Both the position numbers and the translations under genes were made by a program. DNA of 34,272 nt from Anaerolineales bacterium (GTDB lineage: Bacteria; Chloroflexota; Anaerolineae; Anaerolineales; Villigracilaceae): positions 1 through 34,272 of the forward strand of contig JALHUM010000071.1 in the NCBI GenBank assembly GCA_022865905.1. Reading direction: 5' to 3'. Below the pieces are notes generated by a model, which made no database searches, was not told where the DNA came from, and saw only the letters and a list, made by a program, of their open reading frames with translations. Shown here piece by piece: positions 15,818 to 24,637 of the stretch; within the stretch, counting starts at the first letter, position 1; each line of letters begins with the position of its first letter.

Positions 15818-16882
15818 ATGGCACGCATTTTTGATATTATCGAATACCCCAACGAGATGGAAAATGAGATCGTCCATCGCTTCCCAGACAATACCACGGA
15901 TGGCGAATACCGCCTCGGCTCGAACGTGATCGTACGCAGCGGGCAGGCGGCGGTCTTCTTCCGCGACGGCCTGGCGCTGGATACTTTTGGCGCTGGACGG
16001 CACATCATCGCTACGGCCAACATCCCCTTGCTGACCCAGAAAGTCCAAGACCTTTTGACCAACGGCAAGACAGCCTTCCCGGCCGAAGTCTACTTCGTCT
16101 CGATGAAAGAATTTCCCCAACGCAAGTGGGGCACAGCCCAGCCGATCCTCGTCCGCAACCCAGGCATGGGCCTGGGGGTGGCGCTCATGCAGGGTTACGG
16201 CATCTACGGTTTCGAGGTCAAGGATCCCCAGCAATTGATCCTTCAAGTGGTTGGCAAGAAAGCCTCGTTCACCGTTGACGCCATCGAAGAGCGTCTGCGC
16301 AGCGCCTTGCTCTCCAAATTACAGGACACGCTCAACGAATGGGGCGCCAAGTTGGCCGTCCCTGAAATGCTCGCCAAGACCATCGAGCTAGGCTCCTTCA
16401 TCCAATCTCTAGCTGAGGAAGAATTCAACGCCATTGGTCTGACGCTCAAGCGTTTCACCATCACGAACCTGCGGCCGGCTGAGAAATCGGCCCAGGAACT
16501 GCGTGACATGGGCATGCTCGACATGGCCACCTACACCCAACTTCAGGCTGCGGACGCCATGCGCGACGCTGCCTCGAATCCCAGCGGCGGAGCCGGACTG
16601 ACGGCTGGAATTGGCGCCGGGATGGGCATCGGCAACTTGATGGGCCAGGCGCTGCAAGGCGGGATGCAATCCGGCCAACAACAGCAACAACCCCCTAGCG
16701 GCGGCGCGCCGACTGGCGGCGGCATGTCGGACGTAATGACACCTTCCGAGGCAGCCCAGGTGCTGCGCGTTTCGGAGGAAGATGTGCTGGCTGCCATCAA
16801 GGATGGCACGCTGAAAGCCAAGAAACTCGGTAACGCCTACCGCATCAGCAAGGAAGCGCTGGAGGAGTTCTTAAAGAGCTGA
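15818..16882 (+). CDS. SPFH-domain protein with C-terminal excisionase-type helix-turn-helix
   Basis: The 354-residue protein begins with an SPFH/Band-7-like domain of the YdjI/virion-core-like type (MARIFDIIEYPNEMENEIVH, GSNVIVRSGQAAVFFRDG, GAGRHIIATANIPLLTQ), extending to about residue 235. A Gly/Gln-rich low-complexity linker follows (about 245-300). The last 50 residues form an excisionase/MerR-like winged-helix module (MTPSEAAQVLRVSEEDVLAA, LKAKKLGNAYRISKEALEEF). SPFH proteins of this group lack a membrane anchor and form oligomeric shells or scaffolds; many carry a zinc ribbon at the C terminus. A DNA-binding-type module in that place is unusual. ATG 15818 was chosen for its strong Shine-Dalgarno. 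The gene has its own promoter and a shared bidirectional terminator, so it is monocistronic. Its role is unknown. Confidence 0.85.
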   Translation: MARIFDIIEYPNEMENEIVHRFPDNTTDGEYRLGSNVIVRSGQAAVFFRDGLALDTFGAGRHIIATANIPLLTQKVQDLLTNGKTAFPAEVYFVSMKEFPQRKWGTAQPILVRNPGMGLGVALMQGYGIYGFEVKDPQQLILQVVGKKASFTVDAIEERLRSALLSKLQDTLNEWGAKLAVPEMLAKTIELGSFIQSLAEEEFNAIGLTLKRFTITNLRPAEKSAQELRDMGMLDMATYTQLQAADAMRDAASNPSGGAGLTAGIGAGMGIGNLMGQALQGGMQSGQQQQQPPSGGAPTGGGMSDVMTPSEAAQVLRVSEEDVLAAIKDGTLKAKKLGNAYRISKEALEEFLKS

Positions 16883-16891
16883 AGTGAGCAA

Positions 16892-16987
16892 GGCGTAAGA
16901 AGTAAAAAGTAAAACGTAAAAAGGAGTCCAGAAGCTATGGACTCCTTTTTTGTTCGATCATTACGCATCACGTTTTACGTTTTACGC
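16892..16987. repeat. Inverted heptanucleotide arrays around a terminator
   Basis: The left array (16892-16922) has units like AGTAAAA and ACGTAAA. The right array (16961-16987) is its imperfect reverse complement (ACGTTTT units). Between them is the terminator at 16918-16951. The stop codon of the convergent nnr gene lies inside the right array. Confidence 0.65.
16918..16951. terminator. Bidirectional intrinsic terminator between SPFH and nnr
   Basis: The perfect 12-bp arms (16918-16929 and 16939-16950, core GGAGTCC/GGACTCC) have a 9-base loop. The plus strand ends in six T's and the minus strand in five, so it can serve both converging genes. Confidence 0.85.
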
Positions 16988-18616
16988 CAATACCGCCAAA
17001 ACATCACTCACGGATTCCAACACATCTCCTGCCAAAACTGAAGCGGTGCTTCCCTGGACCTTGGCGGCATACAGCCCTGCCTGGGCATGGATCCACGCCC
17101 CGGCCACCGCAGCCGGATACGCCTCTACGCCCTGGGCGCGCAGGCCGACGATCAGACCCGCCAGCACATCGCCCGAACCCGCTCGCGCCAAAGCGGACGA
17201 GGCCACCGGGATGGTCGTCGTCCATCCATCCGGCGAGGCGATGACGGTAAAGGCGCCTTTCAATACGACCACGTGGCCCCACGTTTGCGCAAAGCGCAAC
17301 GCAGTCACCAGGCGGTCTTTCTGGATCTCTTCTTTCGTCAGGCCGGTCAAAACCGACATTTCGCCTGGATGCGGGGTCAGCACTGCGGGCGCAGGCAGCA
17401 ATTTCGGCCAATCCGGGATTTTCGCCAACAACTTCAGCCCGTCAGCGTCAACCACCAGCGGCGGTAAAACCAGCCTCTCAGACTCTGCGTCTCCCGCCTT
17501 GGTCTGGATGAAACCGATCCTTCCGTGGGGGATCTTCGGCAGGGTCGCGCCGCGCAGCAGCTTTTCCAGGAATTCCTTCGTGGTGTCTTCCAGCCCAAAG
17601 CCTGGCCCGATCAAGAGGGCGGTGGCGCGCTCCAGGTTCCCGGTCAGCACGCTTGCTGCATCGGCAGCGACGACGCCCAGTTCGTGCGGCAGCAAAAGCC
17701 AGGTCGCTTCGGGGAAATGCCCGGCCAGGGCTGCGTGTAACTGCGCAGGGACGGCCAGCGTCACCAGCCCGGCTCCGATCCGATAGGCAGCTTTACCGGC
17801 CAGCAAGGCCGCACCGGTGTAATTGACCGAGCCAGCGACAATGAGCGCCGTGCCAAAAGTCCCTTTGTGCGCGTCCGAGGGGCGCGGCGGCAAAATGGAC
17901 GCTGCCAGCTTATCGTCCGCGACCTGGTTCTGTACCGCCTTCCAGGAAGGTAGATCGTCTGGCAGGCCGATATCTACCACAACAAGCTCGCCGACCAGAT
18001 CGTAAGCCGGCATTTTCAAAAGCCCCTGTTTGACAGCCGCCATCGTCAGCGTGGCATCCGCGCGCATACAGGCCGCGGCTGCCTCTCCCGTGTCGCAATC
18101 CACGCCGGAGGGACAATCCACTGCCACGATATAAGGAGGCCATTCCGACTCGGCCAGCGCCTCTTTGGCAGCCGCCATCACGTGTGCGATCTCCTTTTTC
18201 AAAGGAAACTTGAAGCCAGTGCCCAAGATGCCATCCAGGAGCACATCGGAAGTGCCAATGAAGGCTTTGAGCGTTTCGAAATTATCGTCTTTCTGGGCAA
18301 CAACGATCTCGCCCTCGGCTTCGATCAGTCGCTCAACGAGCGGGTCGCCCTCTTCTTTACGGTGGATCAGATAAGCACGCGCTTGCCAGCCTTTCTCCGC
18401 CAAGAAAGCCAACGCAACCAGTGTATCGCCACCATTATTACCAGGCCCAACCAGGCCAAGCACCTGCATATCTTCGTCGTCCTGGCTATACGCCAGGCGC
18501 AAGATTTCTTTGGCCAGGCCGCGACCGGCGTTTTCCATCATCTGCGCGTAGGTCAGGCCGCTGGCATCTGCCTCTTGCTCGATGGCATGCATTTCACTAA
18601 CAGTAACGAGTTTCAT
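16982..18616 (-). CDS. nnr: Bifunctional NAD(P)HX epimerase/dehydratase
   Basis: The 544-residue fused enzyme repairs hydrated NADH and NADPH. The N-terminal YjeF_N/NnrE epimerase domain (about 1-220) has GLTYAQMMENAGRG and the nucleotide loop GPGNNGGD (57-64) and IVAVDCPSGVDCDTGE. The C-terminal NnrD dehydratase, a ribokinase-like domain, has KGTFGTALIVAGS, VLTPHPGEMSVL, VVLKGAFTVIASP and the ATP/ADP-site motif ARAGSGDVLAG. ATG 18616 was chosen because GGAGG lies about seven bases upstream and family homology begins at MKLVTVSEMHAIE. It follows the aldehyde oxidoreductase gene by 40 bases on the same strand, so it is probably the last gene of that operon. The last codons run into a heptamer array. 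No defect is seen. Confidence 0.93.
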   Translation of the reverse strand: MKLVTVSEMHAIEQEADASGLTYAQMMENAGRGLAKEILRLAYSQDDEDMQVLGLVGPGNNGGDTLVALAFLAEKGWQARAYLIHRKEEGDPLVERLIEAEGEIVVAQKDDNFETLKAFIGTSDVLLDGILGTGFKFPLKKEIAHVMAAAKEALAESEWPPYIVAVDCPSGVDCDTGEAAAACMRADATLTMAAVKQGLLKMPAYDLVGELVVVDIGLPDDLPSWKAVQNQVADDKLAASILPPRPSDAHKGTFGTALIVAGSVNYTGAALLAGKAAYRIGAGLVTLAVPAQLHAALAGHFPEATWLLLPHELGVVAADAASVLTGNLERATALLIGPGFGLEDTTKEFLEKLLRGATLPKIPHGRIGFIQTKAGDAESERLVLPPLVVDADGLKLLAKIPDWPKLLPAPAVLTPHPGEMSVLTGLTKEEIQKDRLVTALRFAQTWGHVVVLKGAFTVIASPDGWTTTIPVASSALARAGSGDVLAGLIVGLRAQGVEAYPAAVAGAWIHAQAGLYAAKVQGSTASVLAGDVLESVSDVLAVLA

Positions 18617-18656
18617 GCAGAATTCCTCCACAGTGCGGCTTCCGGCCTCGACTAAT

Positions 18657-20483
18657 TCACAATTTCCACAAATCATGCGCCACATCGGCCAGGCCGAGGG
18701 CATGGAGTTTTTCTTTCGTTGGCCGTCCCGTTTCCGGATCCCAGCCGCGGATGGCATAATAAGCAGTAAGCATCTCTTCGATGGGCGGCACGTATCCCGC
18801 CGCGCCGCCATCCGGGAAAGGTTCCATCAAAGCCTTAGGTAGTTTATCATTGGCGCGCGTCAGCCCCATTCGGTTGTTGATGGCGCGTTTGAGATTCCAG
18901 GCGCGCTCGCCGGGTAAGAGCAGAGAGTTCATCGTGAAATTAAACCCACAGGCTGTATTGATGAGAGCAGCGATCCGTTCAGGCGGAACGTTGGCAAACC
19001 GGCACATCACCAACGCGTCCAAGACGCCTGTCCAATCCTGGTGCCGGGCGACGTTGGCCGCCTTCTCTGCACCGCTATGACGCTCGTAGAATTCCAGGCC
19101 CAGTTCGGCATCCGCCTGGCCCATATCCACAGTAAAGTAGTCGGATTTATTGTGGCAGGCACCGCGCGGCGAGGTGGCGTACACCAGCGCCATGCCGGAG
19201 AATGCGCGCGGGTCGTGGTAGGCCACTTCCAGGCCATTGACCTGCACCGCTTCGTCCTCGGCGTTGAAATGCCGGCCAAAGCGCCGTGATCCCCGCGCCA
19301 GTATTTCGCCCAATCCCTCGCCGCGGGCGGTCATATGGATCAACTGCTCGGCAACCCCGGCGTCACCCCAATTCAAAGCCAATCCGCCGGTATCTTTTTC
19401 AGTCAGCAAGCCTTTTTCGAACAGCGTATAAGCCAGGCCAATTGTATTGCTGGCGCTGATGACATCCCTGCCATAGCGGTCACACAGTTCACCCAGGCGC
19501 ACGATGGATGGCAGATCATCGTTGAGTAGATTGGAGCCAAACCCGGCAATTGTCTCGTATTCCGGCCCTTTACGTTTGGCGCCGTCTTCCAGACGCACCA
19601 CGCGCCCGCAGGCGATGACGCAGGCATGGCAGGCGCTCGTGCCGGTCAGGATGGTTTCAGCCATCGTTGAGCCGGAAATCTTATCCACATTCTTGAACAC
19701 GCCCTGACGATAATAACGCTTAGGCAGGCTGCCCAGATACTCCAGGTAATCAGCCGCTCCGGAGGTGCCCACCTCATGATAAAAATGGCTCATCGTATCG
19801 GTTTTCAAGGCCTGATTGACCTGGGAACGCAGAACATTGAACGCCGCTGCGTCAACCAGTGGGGGTTTTCCATTCCCTTCCACCGCGATGGCCTTGAGAT
19901 TCTTGGCCCCCATCACCGCCCCCAGGCCGGTGCGCCCGGCAGCGCGGCCATGATCGCACATGATATTGGCGAACAGGACGCCGCGTTCGCCAGCTGGTCC
20001 TATCCCAGCCACGCGGGCGGAATGTTGACCGAGTTCTTCTTTGATCTTGGTTTGGATCTCATACGTATCCAGCCCCCAAAGGTGCGCTCCCTCACGGACC
20101 TCGAGCCTGCCATCCATTACCCACAGGTATACAGGCTTCTCGGCCTTTCCGGTGATCCACAGGCCATCATAACCAGCGAATCGCAATTCCGGCCCCCAGA
20201 ATCCGCCGCAGTTGGATTCGGCCCACAGCCCGGTGGCGGGCGATTTGCCGCACACGACGAAGCGTCCGACGGCCGGGCCGGCCGTGCCGGTCAGTGGGCC
20301 GACCAGGAAGAGCAACGGCGCTGCGGGAGAAAACGGATCCAGTTCCGAGGTCAGGGAGGCATAGAGCAATCGCGCCGCCAGCGAAGCCCCGCCCAGGTAG
20401 TCGCGTTCCCATTCGTCCGGAATGCGGTATTCGCTCGTCTCGCGGGTGGACAGGTTGATTTTGAGTATCGGCTGCATGGTCAA
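18657..20483 (-). CDS. aor: Tungsten-type aldehyde:ferredoxin oxidoreductase
   Basis: The 608-residue protein matches the AOR family over its full length, the usual size. The N-terminal bis-pterin-binding domain contains DYLGGASLAARLL, GPLTGTAGP, ESNCGGFWGPELRFAGYDG and ANIMCDHGRAAGRTGLGAVMG. The four [4Fe-4S] cysteines are C285, C288 and C292 (CHACVIAC) and C494 (ALVMCRF). SPRGACHNKSDY lies near the active site. The enzyme oxidises aldehydes to acids with ferredoxin, or the reverse, using tungsten (sometimes molybdenum) pterin in the cytoplasm. Its presence points to anaerobic metabolism. Its ATG overlaps the stop of the SCP2-like gene by four bases (ATGA), so translation is coupled. The exact substrate cannot be read from sequence. 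Confidence 0.93.
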   Translation of the reverse strand: MTMQPILKINLSTRETSEYRIPDEWERDYLGGASLAARLLYASLTSELDPFSPAAPLLFLVGPLTGTAGPAVGRFVVCGKSPATGLWAESNCGGFWGPELRFAGYDGLWITGKAEKPVYLWVMDGRLEVREGAHLWGLDTYEIQTKIKEELGQHSARVAGIGPAGERGVLFANIMCDHGRAAGRTGLGAVMGAKNLKAIAVEGNGKPPLVDAAAFNVLRSQVNQALKTDTMSHFYHEVGTSGAADYLEYLGSLPKRYYRQGVFKNVDKISGSTMAETILTGTSACHACVIACGRVVRLEDGAKRKGPEYETIAGFGSNLLNDDLPSIVRLGELCDRYGRDVISASNTIGLAYTLFEKGLLTEKDTGGLALNWGDAGVAEQLIHMTARGEGLGEILARGSRRFGRHFNAEDEAVQVNGLEVAYHDPRAFSGMALVYATSPRGACHNKSDYFTVDMGQADAELGLEFYERHSGAEKAANVARHQDWTGVLDALVMCRFANVPPERIAALINTACGFNFTMNSLLLPGERAWNLKRAINNRMGLTRANDKLPKALMEPFPDGGAAGYVPPIEEMLTAYYAIRGWDPETGRPTKEKLHALGLADVAHDLWKL

Positions 20484-20890
20484 GAGAGGATTTCGGAGGT
20501 AACGTCACGACAGCAGCGCACGAAATCCAGCACGGTCGGCACGTTGCGCATCATGTAAGCCATGCTGCCCTGGACTTGCAGCTTGCGGGTCATCATGGCC
20601 TGCATCGGGTCGAGTTCACCCTTGATGACGCGCGCAAAGTTCTCGTATGACGCTTTGAGAATGAATGCGGGTTTAACCTCCGTCAGGTCTTTCAGGATCG
20701 CCGTCCTGCGGCACTTGCCATGCCACAGGTCGAGATAATAAATTAGCTTTTCTTTGAGGGGCCCACCCGGCTCGACCACACAAGCCATGTCGCCTTCCCA
20801 TTTTTTTGCGATGCGGGCGTACTGCTCGTCGGCGTTCAACTTTTCGCCAAGCTTTTCCAGCCATTCGGGTGAAGGGAATATCGTAGCCAT
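20480..20890 (-). CDS. SCP2-like sterol/lipid-carrier domain protein
   Basis: The small protein of about 136 residues has the SCP2 fold pattern: an N-terminal helix (PEWLEKLGEKLNADEQYARIAKKW), a strand pair around DMACVVEPGGPL, then AFILKASYENFARVIKGELDPMQAMMTRKLQVQGSMAYMM, the typical SCP2 end. Bacterial SCP2-like proteins bind acyl chains or other hydrophobic ligands in the cytoplasm. ATG 20890 was chosen because GGAG stands six bases before it. Its stop overlaps the start of the aldehyde oxidoreductase. That suggests it serves the oxidoreductase, perhaps by holding a hydrophobic aldehyde or acid, but this is inference. Confidence 0.85.
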   Translation of the reverse strand: MATIFPSPEWLEKLGEKLNADEQYARIAKKWEGDMACVVEPGGPLKEKLIYYLDLWHGKCRRTAILKDLTEVKPAFILKASYENFARVIKGELDPMQAMMTRKLQVQGSMAYMMRNVPTVLDFVRCCRDVTSEILS

Positions 20891-20925
20891 TTGCATCTCC
20901 TTGATTATCGAGTAGAAACGTATCA

Positions 20926-20931
20926 ATTATA
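20926..20931 (-). promoter_or_regulatory. Possible -10 box for the SCP2-AOR-nnr operon
   Basis: A perfect TATAAT on the minus strand lies about 36 bases before the SCP2-like ATG. No good -35 box is seen at 16-18 bases, so an activator may be needed, or the site may be chance. Confidence 0.35.
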
Positions 20932-20963
20932 GACGCGATTGCCTAAATAAGCGCAGATTCCTC

Positions 20964-20992
20964 TTGCATAAAAAGCCAATATGGTCTATTCT
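20964..20992 (+). promoter_or_regulatory. Promoter of the first amino-acid ABC receptor gene
   Basis: TTGCAT (20964-20969), a 17-base spacer and TATTCT (20987-20992) lie about 100 bases before the ATG at 21091. The intervening leader contains a perfect, apparently unused AAAGGAGGTGA at 21011-21021. Confidence 0.5.
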
Positions 20993-21090
20993 TTAAGGAA
21001 ATCTCAACGCAAAGGAGGTGAGGCTTTACCCAATCGTCCCACTTACCCATTACATTATCCAAATAAATTTCACTCAAAGAGGAGAAGATT

Positions 21091-21984
21091 ATGAAAAAGC
21101 ACTTTATGATCGTCAGTCTGATCATCGTGGCCAGCCTTGTACTAACGGCCTGCGGCGGCGCGCCAAAAGCCAAAGATTTGCTGACCGAGATCCAGAATCG
21201 CGGGACGATTATCGTTTCCACCGACCCGAACTATGAACCACAGTCGTTCCTTAACACTGCAGGCAAGCGTCCGGCCAATACGAAATGCACCTCCGATCAA
21301 TTGACCGCCGCTGAAATGCAGGGCTTTGATGTGGATGTGGCAGTCGAAATCGGCAAGCGGCTTGGTGTTGAGACCTGCTTCGCCACTCCATCCTGGGATC
21401 TCATCACTGCCGGTTCGTGGGCGGATAAATGGGACATCAGCGTTGGCTCGATGACAATCAAGCCAGCACGGGAGCAAGTTCTTTACTTCACTACTCCCTA
21501 TTATTATTACGACGCCGTAGTCGCGGTGAAAAACGACTCCGGAATCACCTCACTCGCCGGTCTGTCAGGTAAAGCCTTATGCGTTGCCACAGCCACAACC
21601 TACGAAGATTGGCTGAACGGGGTTCTCGACCTGCCAACTTCTGACGTTTTTGCCCAGCCTCCAGCCAACGTGACAGTTGTGCCGCTGGATACCGACCAGG
21701 AATGTGCTCAGGCGATCAAAGTCGGTCGCATCGACTTCGTCGGATATGTTACCGCCAGTACCGTAGTGGCCGCAAACCTTGCCCAGGGTTTTCCCGTTGT
21801 GCAGATCGGTGGACCGGTCTACAGGGAAAGACTGGCTGTGGCGCTTGACAAGTCGTCTAGCCTGCCGGCCGATACCCTGTTAGCGGAACTTAACAGCATC
21901 ATCAGTGCTATGCACACCGATGGCACGCTAGCCCAGTTCTCGCTCAAATGGTTCAGCGTTGATCTAACCCAGGAGCCAAAGTAA
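21091..21984 (+). CDS. Amino-acid ABC transporter substrate-binding lipoprotein 1
   Basis: This is a 297-residue family 3 extracellular solute-binding protein. The signal peptide ends in lipobox LVLTAC with the lipidated Cys at 21. The mature part has TEIQNRGTIIVSTDPNYEPQSF, MQGFDVDVAVEIGKRLGVE, WDISVGSMTIKPAREQVLYFTTPYYYYDAV and a C-terminal ALDKSSSLPADTLLAELNSII ... DGTLAQFSLKWF. Such proteins capture polar amino acids outside the membrane and deliver them to a type I ABC importer. GAGGAG lies six bases before the ATG. A strong terminator follows, then the first permease gene. The ligand (basic, acidic or other amino acid) is not decided here. Confidence 0.92.
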   Translation: MKKHFMIVSLIIVASLVLTACGGAPKAKDLLTEIQNRGTIIVSTDPNYEPQSFLNTAGKRPANTKCTSDQLTAAEMQGFDVDVAVEIGKRLGVETCFATPSWDLITAGSWADKWDISVGSMTIKPAREQVLYFTTPYYYYDAVVAVKNDSGITSLAGLSGKALCVATATTYEDWLNGVLDLPTSDVFAQPPANVTVVPLDTDQECAQAIKVGRIDFVGYVTASTVVAANLAQGFPVVQIGGPVYRERLAVALDKSSSLPADTLLAELNSIISAMHTDGTLAQFSLKWFSVDLTQEPK

Positions 21985-21995
21985 TAGCTTCGACC

Positions 21996-22034
21996 ATCAT
22001 GGAGGCGGCATGATGCCGCTTCCATGATTTTTTT
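21996..22034 (+). terminator. Strong intrinsic terminator inside the ABC operon
   Basis: Arms of 15 bp (21996-22010 and 22014-22028, one G-U pair) with a TGA loop are followed directly by seven T's. It lies between the receptor and permease genes with no new promoter visible, so it probably works by partial read-through. Confidence 0.85.
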
Positions 22035-22054
22035 GTGAGGCAAAAGAAGATATC

Positions 22055-22903
22055 ATGTGTCCCCAAACATCAGGCACAAGCGGAACCAAGTCCCAGGCTG
22101 ATCTGATCTATGCTGAACAACTGCGGGCCAAACGCCGATTCGCGATCGGCGTAGCCATCTCATGGATTGTCATGCTGATGTTACTGGTATTCCTGTTCAG
22201 CAGCACGAATATCGCACTCGGCAGTTTTACATTAAAAACGATTCACATTGACAAGTCGTTTATCCAAGAAAACATTGCTTTCATCGCCAGTGGCGTGGGA
22301 GTCACCATCGGCATTTCGGCACTTTCTATATTGCTGGCAACCATCCTTGCGCTGCTGGCTGCACTCGGGCGGCTTTCGAAATTTCCCCCAATCTATGCGC
22401 TTTGTACGTTTTACGTTTCGCTCATCCGGGGGACGCCGCTTTACCTCCAAATTTTCTTCTTCTTCCTCGCCCTCCCACAAATTGGAATCATTTTGCCTGG
22501 CTTTTGGGCCGGCGTGCTGGCACTCAGTCTGAACTATGGCGCCTACATGAGTGAGATTTTTCGCGCCGGCCTCAGTTCGGTCAGCAAGGGCCAGCGCGAA
22601 GCCGCTCTGGCAATCGGCATGACGCCAGGACAAACCATGCGCCGGATTGTCATACCGCAAGCCCTGCGCTTCGCCATCCCTCCAACCGGCAACGAATTCA
22701 TCGCTATGCTTAAAGATTCAGCGCTTGTATCGGCCACAGGCTTTGTCCACGAATTGATGTGGCGGGCAACGAGAGTTGGGCGAGCCCAATTTCATAATTT
22801 GGAAGCATTGATCGTCGCCGCGGTCTTCTATTGGATCATGACGTTGATCTTTTCGGCGTTACAAAGCCGTCTTGAAACCCGTATGGCTCGTGGAGAGCGA
22901 TAA
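22055..22903 (+). CDS. Amino-acid ABC transporter permease 1
   Basis: The 282-residue HisM/GlnP-type membrane subunit has an N-terminal cytosolic stretch, a first membrane span ([19 protein letters not shown]), a periplasmic-side segment, then the core with [22 protein letters not shown]. The EAA coupling loop reads [29 protein letters not shown], followed by [11 protein letters not shown]. The segment [20 protein letters not shown] is typical of polar amino-acid importers. The gene ends two bases before the ATPase gene. Upstream is the receptor terminator, so its expression depends on read-through or an unseen promoter. The Shine-Dalgarno is weak. Confidence 0.92.
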   Translation: MCPQTSGTSGTKSQADLIYAEQLRAKRRFAIGVAISWIVMLMLLVFLFSSTNIALGSFTLKTIHIDKSFIQENIAFIASGVGVTIGISALSILLATILALLAALGRLSKFPPIYALCTFYVSLIRGTPLYLQIFFFFLALPQIGIILPGFWAGVLALSLNYGAYMSEIFRAGLSSVSKGQREAALAIGMTPGQTMRRIVIPQALRFAIPPTGNEFIAMLKDSALVSATGFVHELMWRATRVGRAQFHNLEALIVAAVFYWIMTLIFSALQSRLETRMARGER

Positions 22904-22905
22904 CC

Positions 22906-23679
22906 ATGGCTCCCATCATAAAAACAACCGATCTGGATAAGTATTTCGGGCGGCTGTACGTGTTGAAGAATGTATCTCTCGAGGTTACACCGAAAGAGGT
23001 AATCTGCCTGATCGGAAGAAGCGGATCAGGCAAAAGTACGCTGCTGCGCTGCATCAACTTCCTGGAAGAACCTTCAGATGGTATGATCGAGGTGGATGGC
23101 CTGCAAATCCATCCCGGAATAAAGGGCAAACAACGCCGCCAGATAATTCATGATATCCGCCTTCGCACCGGCATGGTCTTCCAGGAATTCAACCTGTTCC
23201 CTCACCTGACGGTAGTCGAGAACGTTATGGAAGGGCCGGTGACGGTCAAAGGCATGGGCAAGGCGCAGGCCATCAAGATCGCCGAGATGAACCTCGAACG
23301 CGTCGGCATGAGCGACAAGCGCGACGAATATCCCAACCGACTATCAGGTGGACAAAAACAGCGCGTTGCCATTGCCCGCGCCCTGGCAATGGAACCAAAG
23401 GTAATGCTTTTCGATGAACCCACCTCTGCCCTTGACCCTGAATTGATCGGCGAAGTATTAATGGTTATGAAAAAACTTGCAGAAGAAGGCACGACCATGC
23501 TGGTCGTCACACACGAAATAGGATTTGCGCGGGATGTCGCCGACCGCGTCATCGTGTTGGCAGACGGCGAGTTTATTGAGGAAGGAACCCCCTCGCAGCT
23601 ATTCGGCAATCCAAAAGACAAACGCACACAAGCCTTGCTCGAGCGCTATCGCGAAGGACAATCATCTCAAGAAAAGTAG
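22906..23679 (+). CDS. Amino-acid ABC transporter ATP-binding protein (GlnQ/HisP type)
   Basis: The 257-residue ATPase has all the motifs: Walker [15 protein letters not shown]-loop [13 protein letters not shown], signature [19 protein letters not shown], Walker [15 protein letters not shown] and switch histidine [15 protein letters not shown]. It drives the permease encoded two bases upstream. Because only one ATPase gene accompanies two receptors and two permeases, it may also serve the second permease at 24680-25552. It ends in TAG, which shows that TAG is used as a normal stop here. Confidence 0.95.
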   Translation: MAPIIKTTDLDKYFGRLYVLKNVSLEVTPKEVICLIGRSGSGKSTLLRCINFLEEPSDGMIEVDGLQIHPGIKGKQRRQIIHDIRLRTGMVFQEFNLFPHLTVVENVMEGPVTVKGMGKAQAIKIAEMNLERVGMSDKRDEYPNRLSGGQKQRVAIARALAMEPKVMLFDEPTSALDPELIGEVLMVMKKLAEEGTTMLVVTHEIGFARDVADRVIVLADGEFIEEGTPSQLFGNPKDKRTQALLERYREGQSSQEK

Positions 23680-23689
23680 AATAATTACC

Positions 23690-23718
23690 TTGCAAAAAGA
23701 GACAAATTCGTCTATGCT
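23690..23718 (+). promoter_or_regulatory. Promoter for the second receptor gene
   Basis: TTGCAA (23690-23695), a 17-base spacer and TATGCT (23713-23718) lie about 70 bases before the ATG at 23789. They allow the second receptor to be made independently of the upstream transporter genes. A small hairpin (AGGCG/CGCCT) follows in the leader. Confidence 0.5.
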
Positions 23719-23788
23719 TAACGTGCAAAGGCGTTACGCCTACGTGGTCAGAAGCGGCATCCTACCAATTCGAAAGGAGAGAGAAGTA

Positions 23789-24604
23789 ATGAAAAAAGTA
23801 ACCTTGCTACTCAGCATTTTGGCAGTGGTCAGCCTCGTACTCACGGCCTGCGCCCCCAAGGCGACAGGGGGCGGCGGAGGGACAGCTGCGGCTGGTATGC
23901 CCGATCTTAAAGGGCGCACGGTCACCGTCGCGGTGGAAAATGCCTATCCACCTTTCAACAGCATTGACCAGGCCACCAGCAAAGGTGTCGGCTGGGATTA
24001 CGATGCTGTCAACGAAATCTGCCGGCGGCTCAACTGCGTACCCGAATTCAAGGAAGTCGCTTGGGATGGCCTCTTCCCGGCCATGAACGCTGGTGAATAC
24101 GATATGGCCGCCGATGGGATCACGTACAAAATGCAGCGCGCCTGGGGTGTAGATTTCTCGATCCCATATACACCGGTATCACAAACGTTGCTGGTGCGGG
24201 CCGATGAGTCTCATACTTCGGATGAATTCACAGCCGACCAGAATCTAAAAGTTGGCACTCAAATCCAGACCACCAACTATGATGCGGCCGTCTCGATCTT
24301 CCCTGATAAGGAGATTGTGGCCTTCGAAGACTTTGGCGCACCAGTCCTGGCTTTGCTTTCCGGTGACATTGATGGGGTTGTCATTGACGATGTTGCTGCA
24401 TTCGGCTTTATGGGCGCCAATCCCGGCCAATTGAAAGTAATTTCATACTTCGAGACCGGAGAATTCCTGGCCTTTGTCTATCCGCCAGGCAGCGACCTGA
24501 TTAATCCAATCAACGCTGCTCTTCGAGCGATGTACGCGGATGGCACGCTGGCACAATTGAATGCCAGGTGGGGTCTTGCCGATCCTGGAGCGCTTGAATA
24601 TTAA
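23789..24604 (+). CDS. Amino-acid ABC transporter substrate-binding lipoprotein 2
   Basis: The 271-residue family 3 receptor has a signal peptide ending in lipobox LVLTAC (Cys 21), followed by a Gly-rich tether (KATGGGGG). The binding domain has GRTVTVAVENAYPPFNSID, GVGWDYDAVNEICRRLNCV, DGLFPAMNAGEYDMAADGIT and DFSIPYTPVSQTLLVR. It ends MYADGTLAQLNARWGL. The signal peptide resembles that of receptor 1 but the ligand-binding domain is quite different, implying another amino acid. ATG 23789 was chosen for the lipoprotein signal and AAAGGAGA upstream. A perfect 12-bp hairpin follows. Confidence 0.93.
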   Translation: MKKVTLLLSILAVVSLVLTACAPKATGGGGGTAAAGMPDLKGRTVTVAVENAYPPFNSIDQATSKGVGWDYDAVNEICRRLNCVPEFKEVAWDGLFPAMNAGEYDMAADGITYKMQRAWGVDFSIPYTPVSQTLLVRADESHTSDEFTADQNLKVGTQIQTTNYDAAVSIFPDKEIVAFEDFGAPVLALLSGDIDGVVIDDVAAFGFMGANPGQLKVISYFETGEFLAFVYPPGSDLINPINAALRAMYADGTLAQLNARWGLADPGALEY

Positions 24605-24637
24605 TAACCCGTTTAGTAGCCGTTTCTGACACTCCTG

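Noticed and set aside
21018-21236. A 72-codon frame starting with GTG inside the strong Shine-Dalgarno
   Set aside because: It would start within its own ribosome-binding site and overlaps the receptor signal peptide in another frame, with no recognisable protein.
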